The notes: a model not told the origin generated them from the sequence alone. 64,000 bases of DNA from Collimonas rhizosphaerae (GCF_038896935.1 NZ_JBANDC010000002.1:372001-436000), one strand, 5' to 3'. Shown: positions 34,916 through 43,862, counted from the first letter of the stretch. Translations and numbers: made by a program.

Positions 34916-34955
34916 AATGTTTCCAAAAAGTGTTCGAACACGGAAAAAGCCGCAA

Positions 34956-34985
34956 ATTATAACGCAAAGTGAGCCGCTCCCGCAA
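34956..34985 (-). promoter_or_regulatory. Sigma-70 promoter of the rpsP operon
   Basis: Minus strand: TTGCGG (34980-34985), an 18-base spacer and a perfect TATAAT (34956-34961). Transcription should start near 34949. A 12-bp perfect palindrome GTGTTCGAACAC (34930-34941) falls just inside the predicted leader. Confidence 0.7.
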
Positions 34986-35259
34986 CCAAAGCAGGCCATG
35001 GGTGTGGTTTCACTACGTCAAACAGGTATTTGCAGGGCTCTAAAACGCTCCGCGACGCTATGCCGCGAGCGGGCCTGACTATCAAAGTGACATTCTATTG
35101 AAGCAGGCTGTACACTACGCCCTCAATCTGCTTTCCGACATGCATGCTGCACTTCGGAAACATCAGTGGCGATAGCCAAGCCCGTATATTAGCAATATTC
35201 CCACTTGATGCAAGGATTGCCTTCTTTTTTTACATGTTCCAGCCCCTTCCATCCCGCAC
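34986..35259. other. Intergenic region without a recognisable gene
   Basis: This stretch separates the rpsP promoter from the TM2 gene. It has a short imperfect stem (CGCTCCGCG ... CGCGAGCG around 35046-35071) and a T-rich run just before the TM2 start, but no conserved gene, tRNA or clear promoter that I can support. Confidence 0.6.
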
Positions 35260-35679
35260 ATGACCCAACCCCACAAGAACAAGACTCTCGCCACTTTCAC
35301 GGCTACCGTATTCGGCAGCATCGGCTTGCATCGCTTCTACCTGAGAGGAATCAAGGACGCCTGGGGCTGGCTGCACCTTGCCACTTTGCCAATTTCCCTG
35401 CTGGCTTACATGTCGTGGGGACAAAACCAGCAAACGGCATTCCTGTTCGGGCCGCTGATCATCTCGGGCCTGATTGCCTGTATCGAATCGCTGGTCATTG
35501 GACTGACCCCGGATGAAAAATGGGATGCCCAATATAACCCGGACTCCGGCCGCAAATCGGACTCCAGCTGGTTTGTGGTGCTGCTGGTGGTGCTGACCCT
35601 GGGTTGCGGCGCAATTGCCTTGATCGGCGCCATTGCCCGTACTTTCGACCTGCTGTTCACCGGCGGCGCCTACGGCTGA
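35260..35679 (+). CDS. TM2 domain membrane protein
   Basis: 139 residues. The N-terminal part (KTLATFTATVFGSIGLHRFYLRG) is the TM2 signature: a helix, a short loop with the G-x-H-R-F-Y motif, then a second helix. A third helix pair follows at about 62-82, and a last one at about 103-125. The region DEKWDAQYNPDSG lies between. TM2 proteins are small inner membrane proteins of unknown role. The ATG follows a weak purine-rich stretch, so translation initiation may be modest. Confidence 0.85.
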   Translation: MTQPHKNKTLATFTATVFGSIGLHRFYLRGIKDAWGWLHLATLPISLLAYMSWGQNQQTAFLFGPLIISGLIACIESLVIGLTPDEKWDAQYNPDSGRKSDSSWFVVLLVVLTLGCGAIALIGAIARTFDLLFTGGAYG

Positions 35680-35700
35680 ATCCGTGGCGCGCATCGAAAA

Positions 35701-35733
35701 AAAAAAGCAGCCTTCAATTCCGGCTGCTTTTTT
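35701..35733. terminator. Bidirectional terminator between the TM2 and acyl-CoA dehydrogenase genes
   Basis: AAAAAAGCAGCC / GGCTGCTTTTTT with a 9-base loop. The two genes converge here, so it can serve both. Confidence 0.9.
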
Positions 35734-35758
35734 ACATCGGCATACATCGGCAAAAAAA

Positions 35759-37549
35759 TCAGAACTGATCTTCCGTCAACGCCATCACCCCGCTGCTGCC
35801 TTCGACTATCGAGATGCGGTAAGCGTCGGCCTGGGACAGGATATGCTCGGCAAAGAAACGCGCCGTACCGATCTTGGCTTGGTAGAAATTGCTGTCGCCC
35901 GTCGCCGATTGCAGTTTTTGCGTTGCCACCAGCGCCGCTCGTCCGAGCTGCCAGCCGCCCAGCACGATGCCGGCCAGCTTCAGGTACGGCACGCTGCCGG
36001 CAAACACGCCCTTGATATCGCTCTTCAGGTTGTCGACCACGTAGGCGACCACCTGCTCCAGGGCATCGGCGCCGCTGGCCAGCTGCTTGCCGATGGCGAC
36101 CAGGTCAGCCGCACCGCTGCCCGCCAGCTCGGCTTGCGTAGCACGCACCTGGGCGATGATGGCCTTGGCAACCGCACCGCCGTCGCGCGCAGTCTTGCGG
36201 CCGACCAGGTCGTTGGCCTGGATCGCCGTGGTGCCTTCGTAAATCGTCAGGATGCGCGCATCGCGATAGAACTGCGCAGCGCCGGTTTCCTCGATGAAAC
36301 CCATGCCGCCGTGGATCTGCACGCCGGTCGAGGCGACATCGATCGAAATCTCGGTCGACCAGCCTTTGACCACAGGCACCATGTATTCATAAAACGCCTG
36401 GTTGGCCTTGCGCGTCTCAGCGTCGCCATGATGATGGGCCGCATCGTGGGCCGCCGCGGTGACATAAGCCAGCGCACGCGCGGCCTCGGTCTGTGAACGC
36501 ATGCTCATCAGCATGCGGCGCACATCGGGCTGGTGGATGATGGTCACGGCGCCGGCAGAGCCTGCCAGGTCGCGCGATTGCACGCGATCCTTGGCATAGG
36601 CCAGCGCTTTCTGGTAAGCGCGCTCAGCCACGCTGATGCCTTGCAAGCCGACCGCAAAACGCGCAGCGTTCATCATGATGAACATGTATTCGAGGCCGCG
36701 ATTCTCTTCCCCCACCAGGGTGCCGACAGCACCGCCGTTATCGCCGAACTGCAACACCGCGGTCGGGCTGGCCTTGATGCCCAGCTTGTGTTCCAGCGAA
36801 ACGCAATGAACATCGTTGCGCGCGCCCGGCGTACCGTCTGCGTTGACCATGAATTTCGGCACGATGAACAGTGAAATGCCCTTCACTCCTTCCGGCGCAT
36901 TCGGCGTACGCGCCAGCACCAGGTGCACGATGTTTTCAGCCATATCGTGTTCACCGTACGTGATGAAAATCTTGGTGCCGGAAACCTTGTAAGTGCCGTC
37001 GCCCTGCGGCACCGCACGGGTGCGCACCAGCGCCAGGTCGGAACCGGCTTGCGGCTCGGTCAGGTTCATGGTGCCGGTCCATTTTCCCGATACCAGGTTC
37101 TCCAGGTAAATCCGCTTTTGCTCATCGCTGCCCGCAGTCAGCAAGGCTTCGATGGCGCCGTCGCTCAACAGCGGGCACAGCGCGAATGACAGGTTGGCTG
37201 CATTCAGCATCTCTATGCAAGGCGTCGCCACCAGCTTGGGCAAACCCTGGCCGCCGAATTCGACCGGATGCTGCACGCCTTGCCAGCCGGCTTCGGCAAA
37301 TGCCTTGAATGCTTCCTTGAAACCCTTGCTGGTAGTGACTTCGCCGTCATGCCAATAGCTCGGCTCCTGGTCGCCGCTACGGTTCAAAGGCGCCACCACC
37401 TCGCTGCAAAACTTGGCGTTCTCCTGCAATACGGCTTCCACGGTTTCCGGCGTCGCGTCTTCGCAACCCGGCAGCGTGCTGACCTGCTCCAGGCCGGCCA
37501 GTTCGTTCAGCACGAACAGCATGTCTTTCAACGGCGCTACATAACTCAT
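35759..37549 (-). CDS. Acyl-CoA dehydrogenase, long (596-residue) type
   Basis: 596 residues: three acyl-CoA dehydrogenase domains plus a C-terminal extension of about 130 residues (DmdC/FadE-like branch). The FAD-contacting MNLTEPQAGSDLALVRTRA and GTKIFITYGEHD are visible; the catalytic base is E438 in TIYEGTTAIQANDL. It makes trans-2-enoyl-CoA and passes electrons to ETF; etfB-etfA lie just upstream on the same strand, which fits. This branch is often mis-named as a 3-methylmercaptopropionyl-CoA dehydrogenase; the actual chain-length preference is not readable here. Confidence 0.93.
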   Translation of the reverse strand: MSYVAPLKDMLFVLNELAGLEQVSTLPGCEDATPETVEAVLQENAKFCSEVVAPLNRSGDQEPSYWHDGEVTTSKGFKEAFKAFAEAGWQGVQHPVEFGGQGLPKLVATPCIEMLNAANLSFALCPLLSDGAIEALLTAGSDEQKRIYLENLVSGKWTGTMNLTEPQAGSDLALVRTRAVPQGDGTYKVSGTKIFITYGEHDMAENIVHLVLARTPNAPEGVKGISLFIVPKFMVNADGTPGARNDVHCVSLEHKLGIKASPTAVLQFGDNGGAVGTLVGEENRGLEYMFIMMNAARFAVGLQGISVAERAYQKALAYAKDRVQSRDLAGSAGAVTIIHQPDVRRMLMSMRSQTEAARALAYVTAAAHDAAHHHGDAETRKANQAFYEYMVPVVKGWSTEISIDVASTGVQIHGGMGFIEETGAAQFYRDARILTIYEGTTAIQANDLVGRKTARDGGAVAKAIIAQVRATQAELAGSGAADLVAIGKQLASGADALEQVVAYVVDNLKSDIKGVFAGSVPYLKLAGIVLGGWQLGRAALVATQKLQSATGDSNFYQAKIGTARFFAEHILSQADAYRISIVEGSSGVMALTEDQF

Positions 37550-37663
37550 GAGCTACTCCTAAAAATTCGGGTGGCATCGCCAGGCCTGACTCTGCCAGCA
37601 CCTGCAATACCACCCGTATGCGTTCCATTGACAAGTGGGCGCCATGCAGCGCCCGCCGGCGGC

Positions 37664-38593
37664 TTAGCCCAGTTCGGCCACCAGTTGCGGCACGATCTCG
37701 AACAGGTCGCCGACAATGCCGTAATCCGCCACCGAGAAAATCGGCGCTTCTTCGTCTTTGTTGATAGCGACGATCACCTTGGAATCCTTCATCCCGGCCA
37801 GATGCTGGATCGCGCCGGAAATGCCGACTGCGATATACAGCTGCGGCGCCACGATCTTGCCGGTTTGCCCGACCTGCCAGTCGTTCGGCACGAAACCGGC
37901 GTCGACCGCCGCGCGCGAAGCGCCCATGGCAGCGCCGAGCTTGTCAGCCAGCGGTTCCAGGATCTTGAAATTTTCAGCGGAACCCATGCCGCGGCCGCCG
38001 GATACGATGATCTTGGCTGCAGTCAGCTCAGGACGATCCGACTTGGCCAGTTCGCGCGAGACAAATGCCGATTTGCCGAAGTCGGCAGCCGCCGTGACAT
38101 TCTCAACGGCAGCAGAACCGCCGCCGGCAGCAGCGTCAAAGCCGGTGGTGCGGACGGTGATGACTTTGGTGGCGTCGCTCGATTGCACGGTAGCGATGGC
38201 GTTGCCGGCGTAGATAGGACGCTCGAAGGTGTCGGGGCTGTCGACCTTGGTGATTTCGGAGATCTGGCCGACGTCCAGCTTGGCGGCGACGCGCGGCAAG
38301 ATGTTTTTACCGTAGGCGGTAGCCGGCGCCAGGATATGGCTGTAGCCGGCGGCCAGGGCCAATACCTGTTCGGCGACGTTCTCGGCGAGGCCGTCAGCGA
38401 AATAAGCGGCGTCCGCCACTAATACTTTGCTGACGCCAGCCAGCTGGGCCGCGGCCTGGGCTGCCGCGCCGCAGTTGCTGCCTGCGACCAGCACGTGGAC
38501 TTCGCCGCCGCATTGGCTGGCGGCGGTGACGGTGTTGAGGGTACTGCCTTTTAATGAGGCATTATCGTGTTCAGCGATGACTAGGGCTGTCAT
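37664..38593 (-). CDS. etfA: Electron transfer flavoprotein alpha subunit
   Basis: 309 residues. The C-terminal FAD-binding region is clear: IVSGGRGMGSAENF, GQTGKIVAPQLYIAVGISGA and AINKDEEAPIFSVADYGIVG. With EtfB it forms the heterodimer that carries electrons from acyl-CoA dehydrogenases to ETF-ubiquinone oxidoreductase. The ATG at 38593 has CAGGAG before it; the 15-residue longer frame has none. It is second in etfB-etfA, 107 bases after etfB and 114 bases before the acyl-CoA dehydrogenase. Confidence 0.96.
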   Translation of the reverse strand: MTALVIAEHDNASLKGSTLNTVTAASQCGGEVHVLVAGSNCGAAAQAAAQLAGVSKVLVADAAYFADGLAENVAEQVLALAAGYSHILAPATAYGKNILPRVAAKLDVGQISEITKVDSPDTFERPIYAGNAIATVQSSDATKVITVRTTGFDAAAGGGSAAVENVTAAADFGKSAFVSRELAKSDRPELTAAKIIVSGGRGMGSAENFKILEPLADKLGAAMGASRAAVDAGFVPNDWQVGQTGKIVAPQLYIAVGISGAIQHLAGMKDSKVIVAINKDEEAPIFSVADYGIVGDLFEIVPQLVAELG

Positions 38594-38700
38594 GTGGGCT
38601 CCTGATTTATATGTGGCTCGCCTGCATCGTGCTGGCACTGATGCGGCGTTACGCCTGGTTCTTGAATAGTGGTTTGGAAATTCGCCGGCTCTGCAATCGC

Positions 38701-39453
38701 TTACAGGACCTTGGCTTCGTTCTTCAGCTTGGCGACCAGGGTCGCTACGTCAGGCACCTTGATGCCGGCGCTGCGCTTGGCCGGCTCCACTACTTTCAGC
38801 GTCTTCAGGCGCGGTGCGGCATCCACGCCCAGGTCGGCCGGCTTGAACACGTCCAGCGTTTTCTTCTTGGCTTTCATGATGTTCGGCAGCGTCACGTAAC
38901 GCGGCTCATTCAGGCGCAAATCGGTTGTGATGATGGCCGGCAGCGTCAGGGCGATGGTTTCCAGTCCGCCGTCGACTTCGCGCGTGACCGTGACCTTGCC
39001 GTCTTCCAGCACGACCTTGGAAGCAAAGGTCGCTTGCGGCCAGCCCAGCAGCGCAGCCAGCATCTGGCCGGTCTGGTTGCAATCGTCATCGATCGCCTGC
39101 TTGCCGAGGATGATCAGCTGCGGCTGTTCCTTGTCAGCCACCGCCTTCAACAATTTGGCTACCGCCAGCGGTTGCAGGTCGGTATCGGCGGTATCGACCA
39201 GGATGCCGCGGTCGGCGCCGATCGCCATTGCCGTGCGCAGCGTTTCCTGGCATTGCGTCACGCCGCAGGAAATGGCGATCACTTCCGTCACTTTGCCGCC
39301 TTCTTTCAGGCGCGTGGCTTCCTCCACCGCGATTTCGTCAAACGGATTCATCGACATCTTGACGTTAGCAATATCTACGCCGCTGCCGTCCGACTTGACT
39401 CGCACCTTGACGTTGTAGTCGACGACACGCTTGACTGGTACTAATACTTTCAT
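38701..39453 (-). CDS. etfB: Electron transfer flavoprotein beta subunit
   Basis: 250 residues. MKVLVPVKRVVDYNVKVRV at the N-terminus, MSMNPFDEIAVEEATRLKE and GKQAIDDDCNQTGQMLAALL (AMP-binding region), and the lysine-rich recognition-loop segment LRLNEPRYVTLPNIMKAKKK all match EtfB. It is the first gene of the etf-acyl-CoA dehydrogenase cluster. Its promoter region contains a LiuR-like palindrome (39489-39504). Confidence 0.96.
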   Translation of the reverse strand: MKVLVPVKRVVDYNVKVRVKSDGSGVDIANVKMSMNPFDEIAVEEATRLKEGGKVTEVIAISCGVTQCQETLRTAMAIGADRGILVDTADTDLQPLAVAKLLKAVADKEQPQLIILGKQAIDDDCNQTGQMLAALLGWPQATFASKVVLEDGKVTVTREVDGGLETIALTLPAIITTDLRLNEPRYVTLPNIMKAKKKTLDVFKPADLGVDAAPRLKTLKVVEPAKRSAGIKVPDVATLVAKLKNEAKVL

Positions 39454-39488
39454 CGTTATGCCTTTTATTGAAAATAGAAAAATCTGAA

Positions 39489-39522
39489 TTGACGTTAACG
39501 TAAATCTTAATTGGGAATTATA
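39489..39522 (-). promoter_or_regulatory. etfBA promoter -10 with LiuR-like operator
   Basis: Minus strand: TATAAT at 39517-39522 predicts a start near 39510. From 39489 to 39504 lies TTGACGTTAACGTAAA, an imperfect palindrome with one mismatched pair. As I recall it, this resembles the TTnACGTnnACGTnAA-type operator of LiuR, the MerR-family regulator of branched-chain and fatty acid catabolism in proteobacteria, whose regulon includes etf genes. No clear -35 is seen. The rest of the 326-bp gap (39523-39779) shows no gene. Confidence 0.55.
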
Positions 39523-39779
39523 AGAGAGAATTCGATCCGACGCTGAAATTTAGCACGATCGTTCTATTAAATCTTAGAGCAAATCGACTAATCGCGCCAG
39601 CCTCTTGTAAAACGAGACAGGTTCAGCGCGGTTTGGTGCATTGGGAATGTGATGTGCCTGCCTTGGACAAGGTGGCGGGAAACAAGCAAAAATCGAGGAC
39701 GGCACGACCAGCAGGACGCTGGTTGCAGCATTTATTGATGGGCAAGGACTTACTGTAGAACGACAGTCAACTTACGTTC

Positions 39780-40007
39780 TTATTTACGCTTCATGAAGAA
39801 AATGAACTCTCTATTTTCTTCGCTTTGCTCCAGCAAATCATTACCGGTCTGCTTCGCGAATGCCTGGAAATCGCGCACCGAACCAGAGTCAGTCGCCAAC
39901 ACACGCAGCACTTCGCCACTCAGCATGTCCGCCAATGCCTTCTTGGTTTTCAAAATCGGCAGTGGGCAGTGCAAACCGCGTGCATCGAGTTCTTTATTAA
40001 ATTCCAT
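39780..40007 (-). CDS. tusA: TusA-family sulfur carrier protein
   Basis: 75 residues. The start MEFNKELDARGLHCPLPIL contains the family CPxP motif, with the sulfur-carrying C14. TusA accepts persulfide from IscS and passes it on for 2-thiouridine in tRNA or to other sulfur pathways. The ATG at 40007 is preferred over a GTG two codons upstream. No TusBCDE genes are near; in beta-proteobacteria TusA is often solitary. Confidence 0.92.
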   Translation of the reverse strand: MEFNKELDARGLHCPLPILKTKKALADMLSGEVLRVLATDSGSVRDFQAFAKQTGNDLLEQSEENREFIFFMKRK

Positions 40008-40186
40008 AACCACTTCGTAATGTAAAAATTTTTAACATTTGCTGCTATTTGACGATTCTACTCCAAACGCAGGACCCTTTGACGCATCGCAACAATCCAT
40101 CAATCATTTTTACAACAGCGGTGCCATAAATAAATATGTCTTTAATGCAATTTAAATTTCGATTCACATGCTAACATTCATTTTTT

Positions 40187-40215
40187 TTGACGTAACAAAA
40201 TGTAACGAATAGACA
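40187..40215 (+). promoter_or_regulatory. Candidate promoter with GTAAC direct repeats before the membrane-TPR gene
   Basis: TTGACG (40187-40192), a 17-base spacer and TAGACA (40210-40215). GTAAC at 40192-40196 and 40202-40206 repeats with a 10-bp period, the geometry of CpxR/OmpR-type boxes (GTAAA-N5-GTAAA), and covers the spacer. The surrounding 260 bp is AT-rich and holds no gene. Confidence 0.4.
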
Positions 40216-40268
40216 CCAGCGACAATGCCGCTCAAAGGCAGCTCTGCGCATCATTCCGGGGAACCAGC

Positions 40269-41615
40269 ATGCAGGACAGTCTTAGCCAAAATCCTTACAA
40301 CAACATTACGCCGTTCTGGCAGCGCTTGCCTCTTTTTTTCCTGTATCCGCTGCAGCAACAGCTGGTCTGGCGTCCTGTCGTATATGCCTTGATCGGCAGC
40401 GGCCTGTGGCTGCTGGGCCGCAGCGGCGACGACGGCTTCTCGCCGGTCATCCTGATTATCGCGGTGCTGGTCGGGTTGGGCTTGTCGATTGACCTGATGC
40501 GCCAGGCGTTCCGGATCCTGGAGCAAACCTCGCTCGGCAATTTGCGCTACGCCGATTTCGACGAACCGGACGACATGCACAAGATGTCGCCCTACAAGCT
40601 CTATTTCGTGATGCTGGCGCAAGCGATTCTTGTCGGCATCATGGCCGACCTCCATCCTTTCCTCGGGCTGCTCGGAAGCGCCTTGGCCAACCTGATGCTG
40701 CCGGCCTGCATCATGGTGCTGGGACATACCCACAGCTTTACCGACGCCATCAATCCATTCAACGTATTCAAGATGATCAAGGCATGCGGCTGGCCCTACC
40801 TGGCGCTGTGGGCCTTCGGCTTCATATTGAGCCAGTGCGCGCCGATTACCATTGCGCTATTCCTTGGGAAATTGCCGATCACCATGATGATCGGCCTGGG
40901 TATTTTCGTCTGCGCTTATTTCACGCTGGTCGGTTTCAACCTGATGGGCTACACGATGTACCAGTACCACCAGCAGATCGGCTATGCGCCTGACCGCAAT
41001 TTTGAAATCAATGCGCTTGCCAGCAGCCGCCAGCACCGGCCCTTGAGCGACGACGAGATCCTGGCGCAACAGATCGGCGCGTTGATCCGCGATGGCGACA
41101 TCGACCTGGCCATCGAAATGGTGTGGGAAGAGCTGCGTTACGACCAAACCAACGCACAATTATCGAGCCATTACGCCAAGCTGCTGATGCTCAAGGGCGA
41201 CAAGGGCAAGCAGCTGGAATATGCGCCACGCCATCTGTTTACACTGGCCCGCTCGGGCAAGGCCGGCGGCATCGGCGATACCTGGCGCCAGGCGCGCCAG
41301 CTCAATCCCGAATTCAAGATCGACAATCCCGATCACGTGCTGGAAATCGCGGCGGCTGCCGCTTCCGTGCGCGAATACCAGATTGCGCTGGAGATCGTGT
41401 CGGGCTTCCACAAACGCGCCGCCCGCCATAAAGATGTGCCTGCCGTGCTGGTCCTGGCCGGCAAGCTGCTGTCCGATCACCTGCGCCAGGATGCCCGCGC
41501 CTTGTCGCTGTTCAATCACGTGATCGCACAATGGCCGGCCAATCCGGCGGCCGACGAAGCGCAGCGGTACAAGAATGTGATCGAACGCTTGGGACAGGGC
41601 TCCGCGCAGGCCTGA
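40269..41615 (+). CDS. Uncharacterised membrane protein with cytoplasmic TPR-like domain
   Basis: 448 residues; I do not recognise a named family. The N-terminal half has about six hydrophobic helices (about 37-52, 58-75, 116-135, 137-155, 175-195, 197-225). This resembles a DUF4013-type membrane domain, but that is a guess. From about residue 255 the protein is soluble and helical; repeated 34-residue-like units (IGALIRDGDIDLAIEMVWEE, EYQIALEIVSGFHKRAARH, LFNHVIAQWPANPAADEAQR) suggest TPRs. A role as membrane-bound scaffold is plausible only as inference. It abuts the rhomboid gene tail to tail with no intergenic base. GGGGAACC precedes the ATG. Confidence 0.75.
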   Translation: MQDSLSQNPYNNITPFWQRLPLFFLYPLQQQLVWRPVVYALIGSGLWLLGRSGDDGFSPVILIIAVLVGLGLSIDLMRQAFRILEQTSLGNLRYADFDEPDDMHKMSPYKLYFVMLAQAILVGIMADLHPFLGLLGSALANLMLPACIMVLGHTHSFTDAINPFNVFKMIKACGWPYLALWAFGFILSQCAPITIALFLGKLPITMMIGLGIFVCAYFTLVGFNLMGYTMYQYHQQIGYAPDRNFEINALASSRQHRPLSDDEILAQQIGALIRDGDIDLAIEMVWEELRYDQTNAQLSSHYAKLLMLKGDKGKQLEYAPRHLFTLARSGKAGGIGDTWRQARQLNPEFKIDNPDHVLEIAAAAASVREYQIALEIVSGFHKRAARHKDVPAVLVLAGKLLSDHLRQDARALSLFNHVIAQWPANPAADEAQRYKNVIERLGQGSAQA

Positions 41616-43205
41616 TCAGTACCGGTTGCCCGGGCTGGTCGCCAGCCGGCTTGCTTCGCTCAAGGGAAACTGCTGCTGCAGCATTTTCTGGTAATGCTGC
41701 GCCTTCTCATGCATGCCGGCTGCCATGAACCCGCGGGCCACGAACTGCACCAGCTGCGGCAATTGCTGATGCTGGCGTGCGGTCACCATCAATATCTGCA
41801 GGATCGCTGCCGCGGTTTGCGGCTGGCCGTTCAAGGCGAACCGCTTGGCCGCCGCCAGCGACTGCTCGCTGCTCAGCTGCGGCCGCGGTTCGGCCCGCGC
41901 AACATAATCCAGGTAGACCTGGTGGATCTTGTCCTCGGCCAGGCTGCCCTTCGGCAAGCGCAACAGCATCTCGGCGGTCTTGTGGAAAACCGGCGCGGCC
42001 GGCACTTGTTTCGACAGATTGAACAATTGCAGCAGCCAGTCCGGCTGCGGCGTCTTTTGCTGCGCCAGGGTACGCCTCACCAGGCTGCTGAAATCACGCC
42101 GGGCGCGCTCGAAATCCAGCCGGCTCAAGGCCGAATAGGCGCTCTGCTGCAAGCTGAGCAACTGCTTGTCATCGTCGGCGGGAGCGATGTAAGTAGCGTG
42201 CGCCTGCTCCAGCTTGCGCCGCGCCAGCAAACGATAAACCAGGGCCAGCAGGGCGCCGCCCAGCAAGCCGCCGATATGGGCGTAGTAATTTGTGTTGGAG
42301 GGCGCGCCAAACCACAGGTCGAAGGCTTCCTTGCCGACCCAGATCGGCAGCATGATCAGTGCCGGAGCCTTGAAAAAATCGAAGTAAAAAACAAACCAGT
42401 AAAAAAAACGTATCTTGCGTAAACCATACAGCACGGTGTACATCCCCATGACGCCGGAAATGGCGCCCGACGCGCCCAGCGACAAGATCATGCTGTCGCC
42501 TCGGAACACCAGGTAAAACGCTGCCGACAGCAAACCCGACAAAAGATAAAACAGCAGGTACCAGCCGCCGCCCAGCAAGATCTCGACCGCATAACCAACC
42601 ATCGCCAGGAACACCATATTGCCCAGCACGTGCTCGACGCTGGCGTGCAGGAACATGTGGGTCAGCAAGGTGATCGGGCGTTCGAACGCCTGCGCCGGAA
42701 TCAATGAATAGCGCTCGGTAAAACTGCGCTTGCGGGTCGACACGTAGTGATCCCGCTGTTCCTTCCATTCGGCCAGGTCGTCAGCGGCTATGGTGCCCAG
42801 CACAGCGGGTTTCGCTTGCTGCATCAAGGCAGCAAAACGGAGATCGGCATCGAGCACATACCAGCTCTCGATCAGCGGTTCGTAATATTCCAGGGAAGCG
42901 GTCTTGCCGTCGCGCGCCACGGCCAGGTCGGCCCGTGCCCGCAACCGCTGCCAGAGTTCGAGCCCCTTGCGCATGGCTGCAGCGGCTTCGGGTTTGTTGT
43001 CGCTTTCCAGGTAACGCGCATAGGCGGGAAATTCGAATTCCGGCAGGCGCGATTCGACCAGGTAATAGTGCGCCGCAGGCTCCATCTGGCTGCGCTCATG
43101 CCACTGGATGCCGAAATAGATCAGCAAGTTGATCAGCACCAGCAAGATAGTGACCAGCGGCGGACGCTTCCAGTCTGGCTTACGGTCTACCGGGATAATC
43201 AGCAT
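41616..43205 (-). CDS. Rhomboid family intramembrane serine protease
   Basis: 529 residues. The rhomboid core covers about 165-330: HMFLHASVEHVLGNMVFL (conserved His and N196), the catalytic serine S246 in LGASGAISGVMG, and the catalytic histidine H310 in YYAHIGGLLGG. An extra N-terminal helix (about 17-33) and a periplasmic or cytoplasmic insert of about 130 residues precede the core. A soluble helical tail of about 200 residues follows. It would cleave transmembrane segments of unknown substrates. The dyad is intact, so activity is expected. Confidence 0.9.
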   Translation of the reverse strand: MLIIPVDRKPDWKRPPLVTILLVLINLLIYFGIQWHERSQMEPAAHYYLVESRLPEFEFPAYARYLESDNKPEAAAAMRKGLELWQRLRARADLAVARDGKTASLEYYEPLIESWYVLDADLRFAALMQQAKPAVLGTIAADDLAEWKEQRDHYVSTRKRSFTERYSLIPAQAFERPITLLTHMFLHASVEHVLGNMVFLAMVGYAVEILLGGGWYLLFYLLSGLLSAAFYLVFRGDSMILSLGASGAISGVMGMYTVLYGLRKIRFFYWFVFYFDFFKAPALIMLPIWVGKEAFDLWFGAPSNTNYYAHIGGLLGGALLALVYRLLARRKLEQAHATYIAPADDDKQLLSLQQSAYSALSRLDFERARRDFSSLVRRTLAQQKTPQPDWLLQLFNLSKQVPAAPVFHKTAEMLLRLPKGSLAEDKIHQVYLDYVARAEPRPQLSSEQSLAAAKRFALNGQPQTAAAILQILMVTARQHQQLPQLVQFVARGFMAAGMHEKAQHYQKMLQQQFPLSEASRLATSPGNRY

Positions 43206-43286
43206 GGCGGGTCAAGGACGGGCGGGAATTTTAATCATGCAATTTTACCCAGTCATTGCCGTCTGGAGCGTTATTTTTTGCGCCGC

Positions 43287-43838
43287 TCACGCTTTCAAGG
43301 CTGGCTCGGGCTGCGCCTGCAGCAAGGGCCGCTCGACATACTCGACCGCCAGTCCCTGCGCCCGCATCCAGTCGGCAACCGCATGGCCGGTGCCGGCGCG
43401 CCACGGGCGCAGCGCGGCCGGTTCCAGCAGGCGGTACTCCAGCAGTTCCGGCGACAGCTGGACCGCGCCCGAAGCCTTGACATGATAGGCGATGATCAAT
43501 TCGTTCTTGCGCATGAATTCATAGACGCCGACCAGCTTGATCTGCTCAGCGTCTAGATTGGTTTCTTCCTTGATTTCGCGTGCGATGCCCTGCTCCGGAG
43601 TCTCGTCGCGCTCCATGAAACCGGTGATCAGCGCAAACATGCCCTCCTGCCATGCCGCATTGCGCGCCAGCAGGATCTTGCCGTCGATCTCGACGATCGC
43701 CGCCAGCACCGGCAAGGGATTGTCCCAATGCGTCCAGTGACCTTCCGGGCATGCCAGGCGCGACTTCCCGCCCTCGCCTTCATCGACACGCTGGACCAGG
43801 GAGGTGGCGCAAACCGGGCAGAATTTGAAATCGCTCAT
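43287..43838 (-). CDS. Nudix hydrolase with N-terminal zinc ribbon (NADH-pyrophosphatase-like)
   Basis: 183 residues. An N-terminal zinc-binding part (C7, C10, C30, probably H34) leads into a Nudix domain with box GFMERDETPEQGIAREIKEE (final G replaced by N in EETNL). Similar short proteins belong to the NudC-like zinc-ribbon group, which hydrolyse dinucleoside or NAD(H)-like pyrophosphates. The NudC-specific SQPWPFPxS signature is absent, so the substrate is open. It is transcribed in the same direction as alaS, downstream of its terminator. Confidence 0.87.
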   Translation of the reverse strand: MSDFKFCPVCATSLVQRVDEGEGGKSRLACPEGHWTHWDNPLPVLAAIVEIDGKILLARNAAWQEGMFALITGFMERDETPEQGIAREIKEETNLDAEQIKLVGVYEFMRKNELIIAYHVKASGAVQLSPELLEYRLLEPAALRPWRAGTGHAVADWMRAQGLAVEYVERPLLQAQPEPALKA

Positions 43839-43862
43839 GACAGGATCGTTAAGTTAGGGACG

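Noticed and set aside
34930..34941. LexA site in the rpsP leader
   Set aside because: Beta-proteobacterial LexA boxes follow CTGT-N8-ACAG; GTGTTCGAACAC does not match and a ribosomal operon is an unlikely SOS target.
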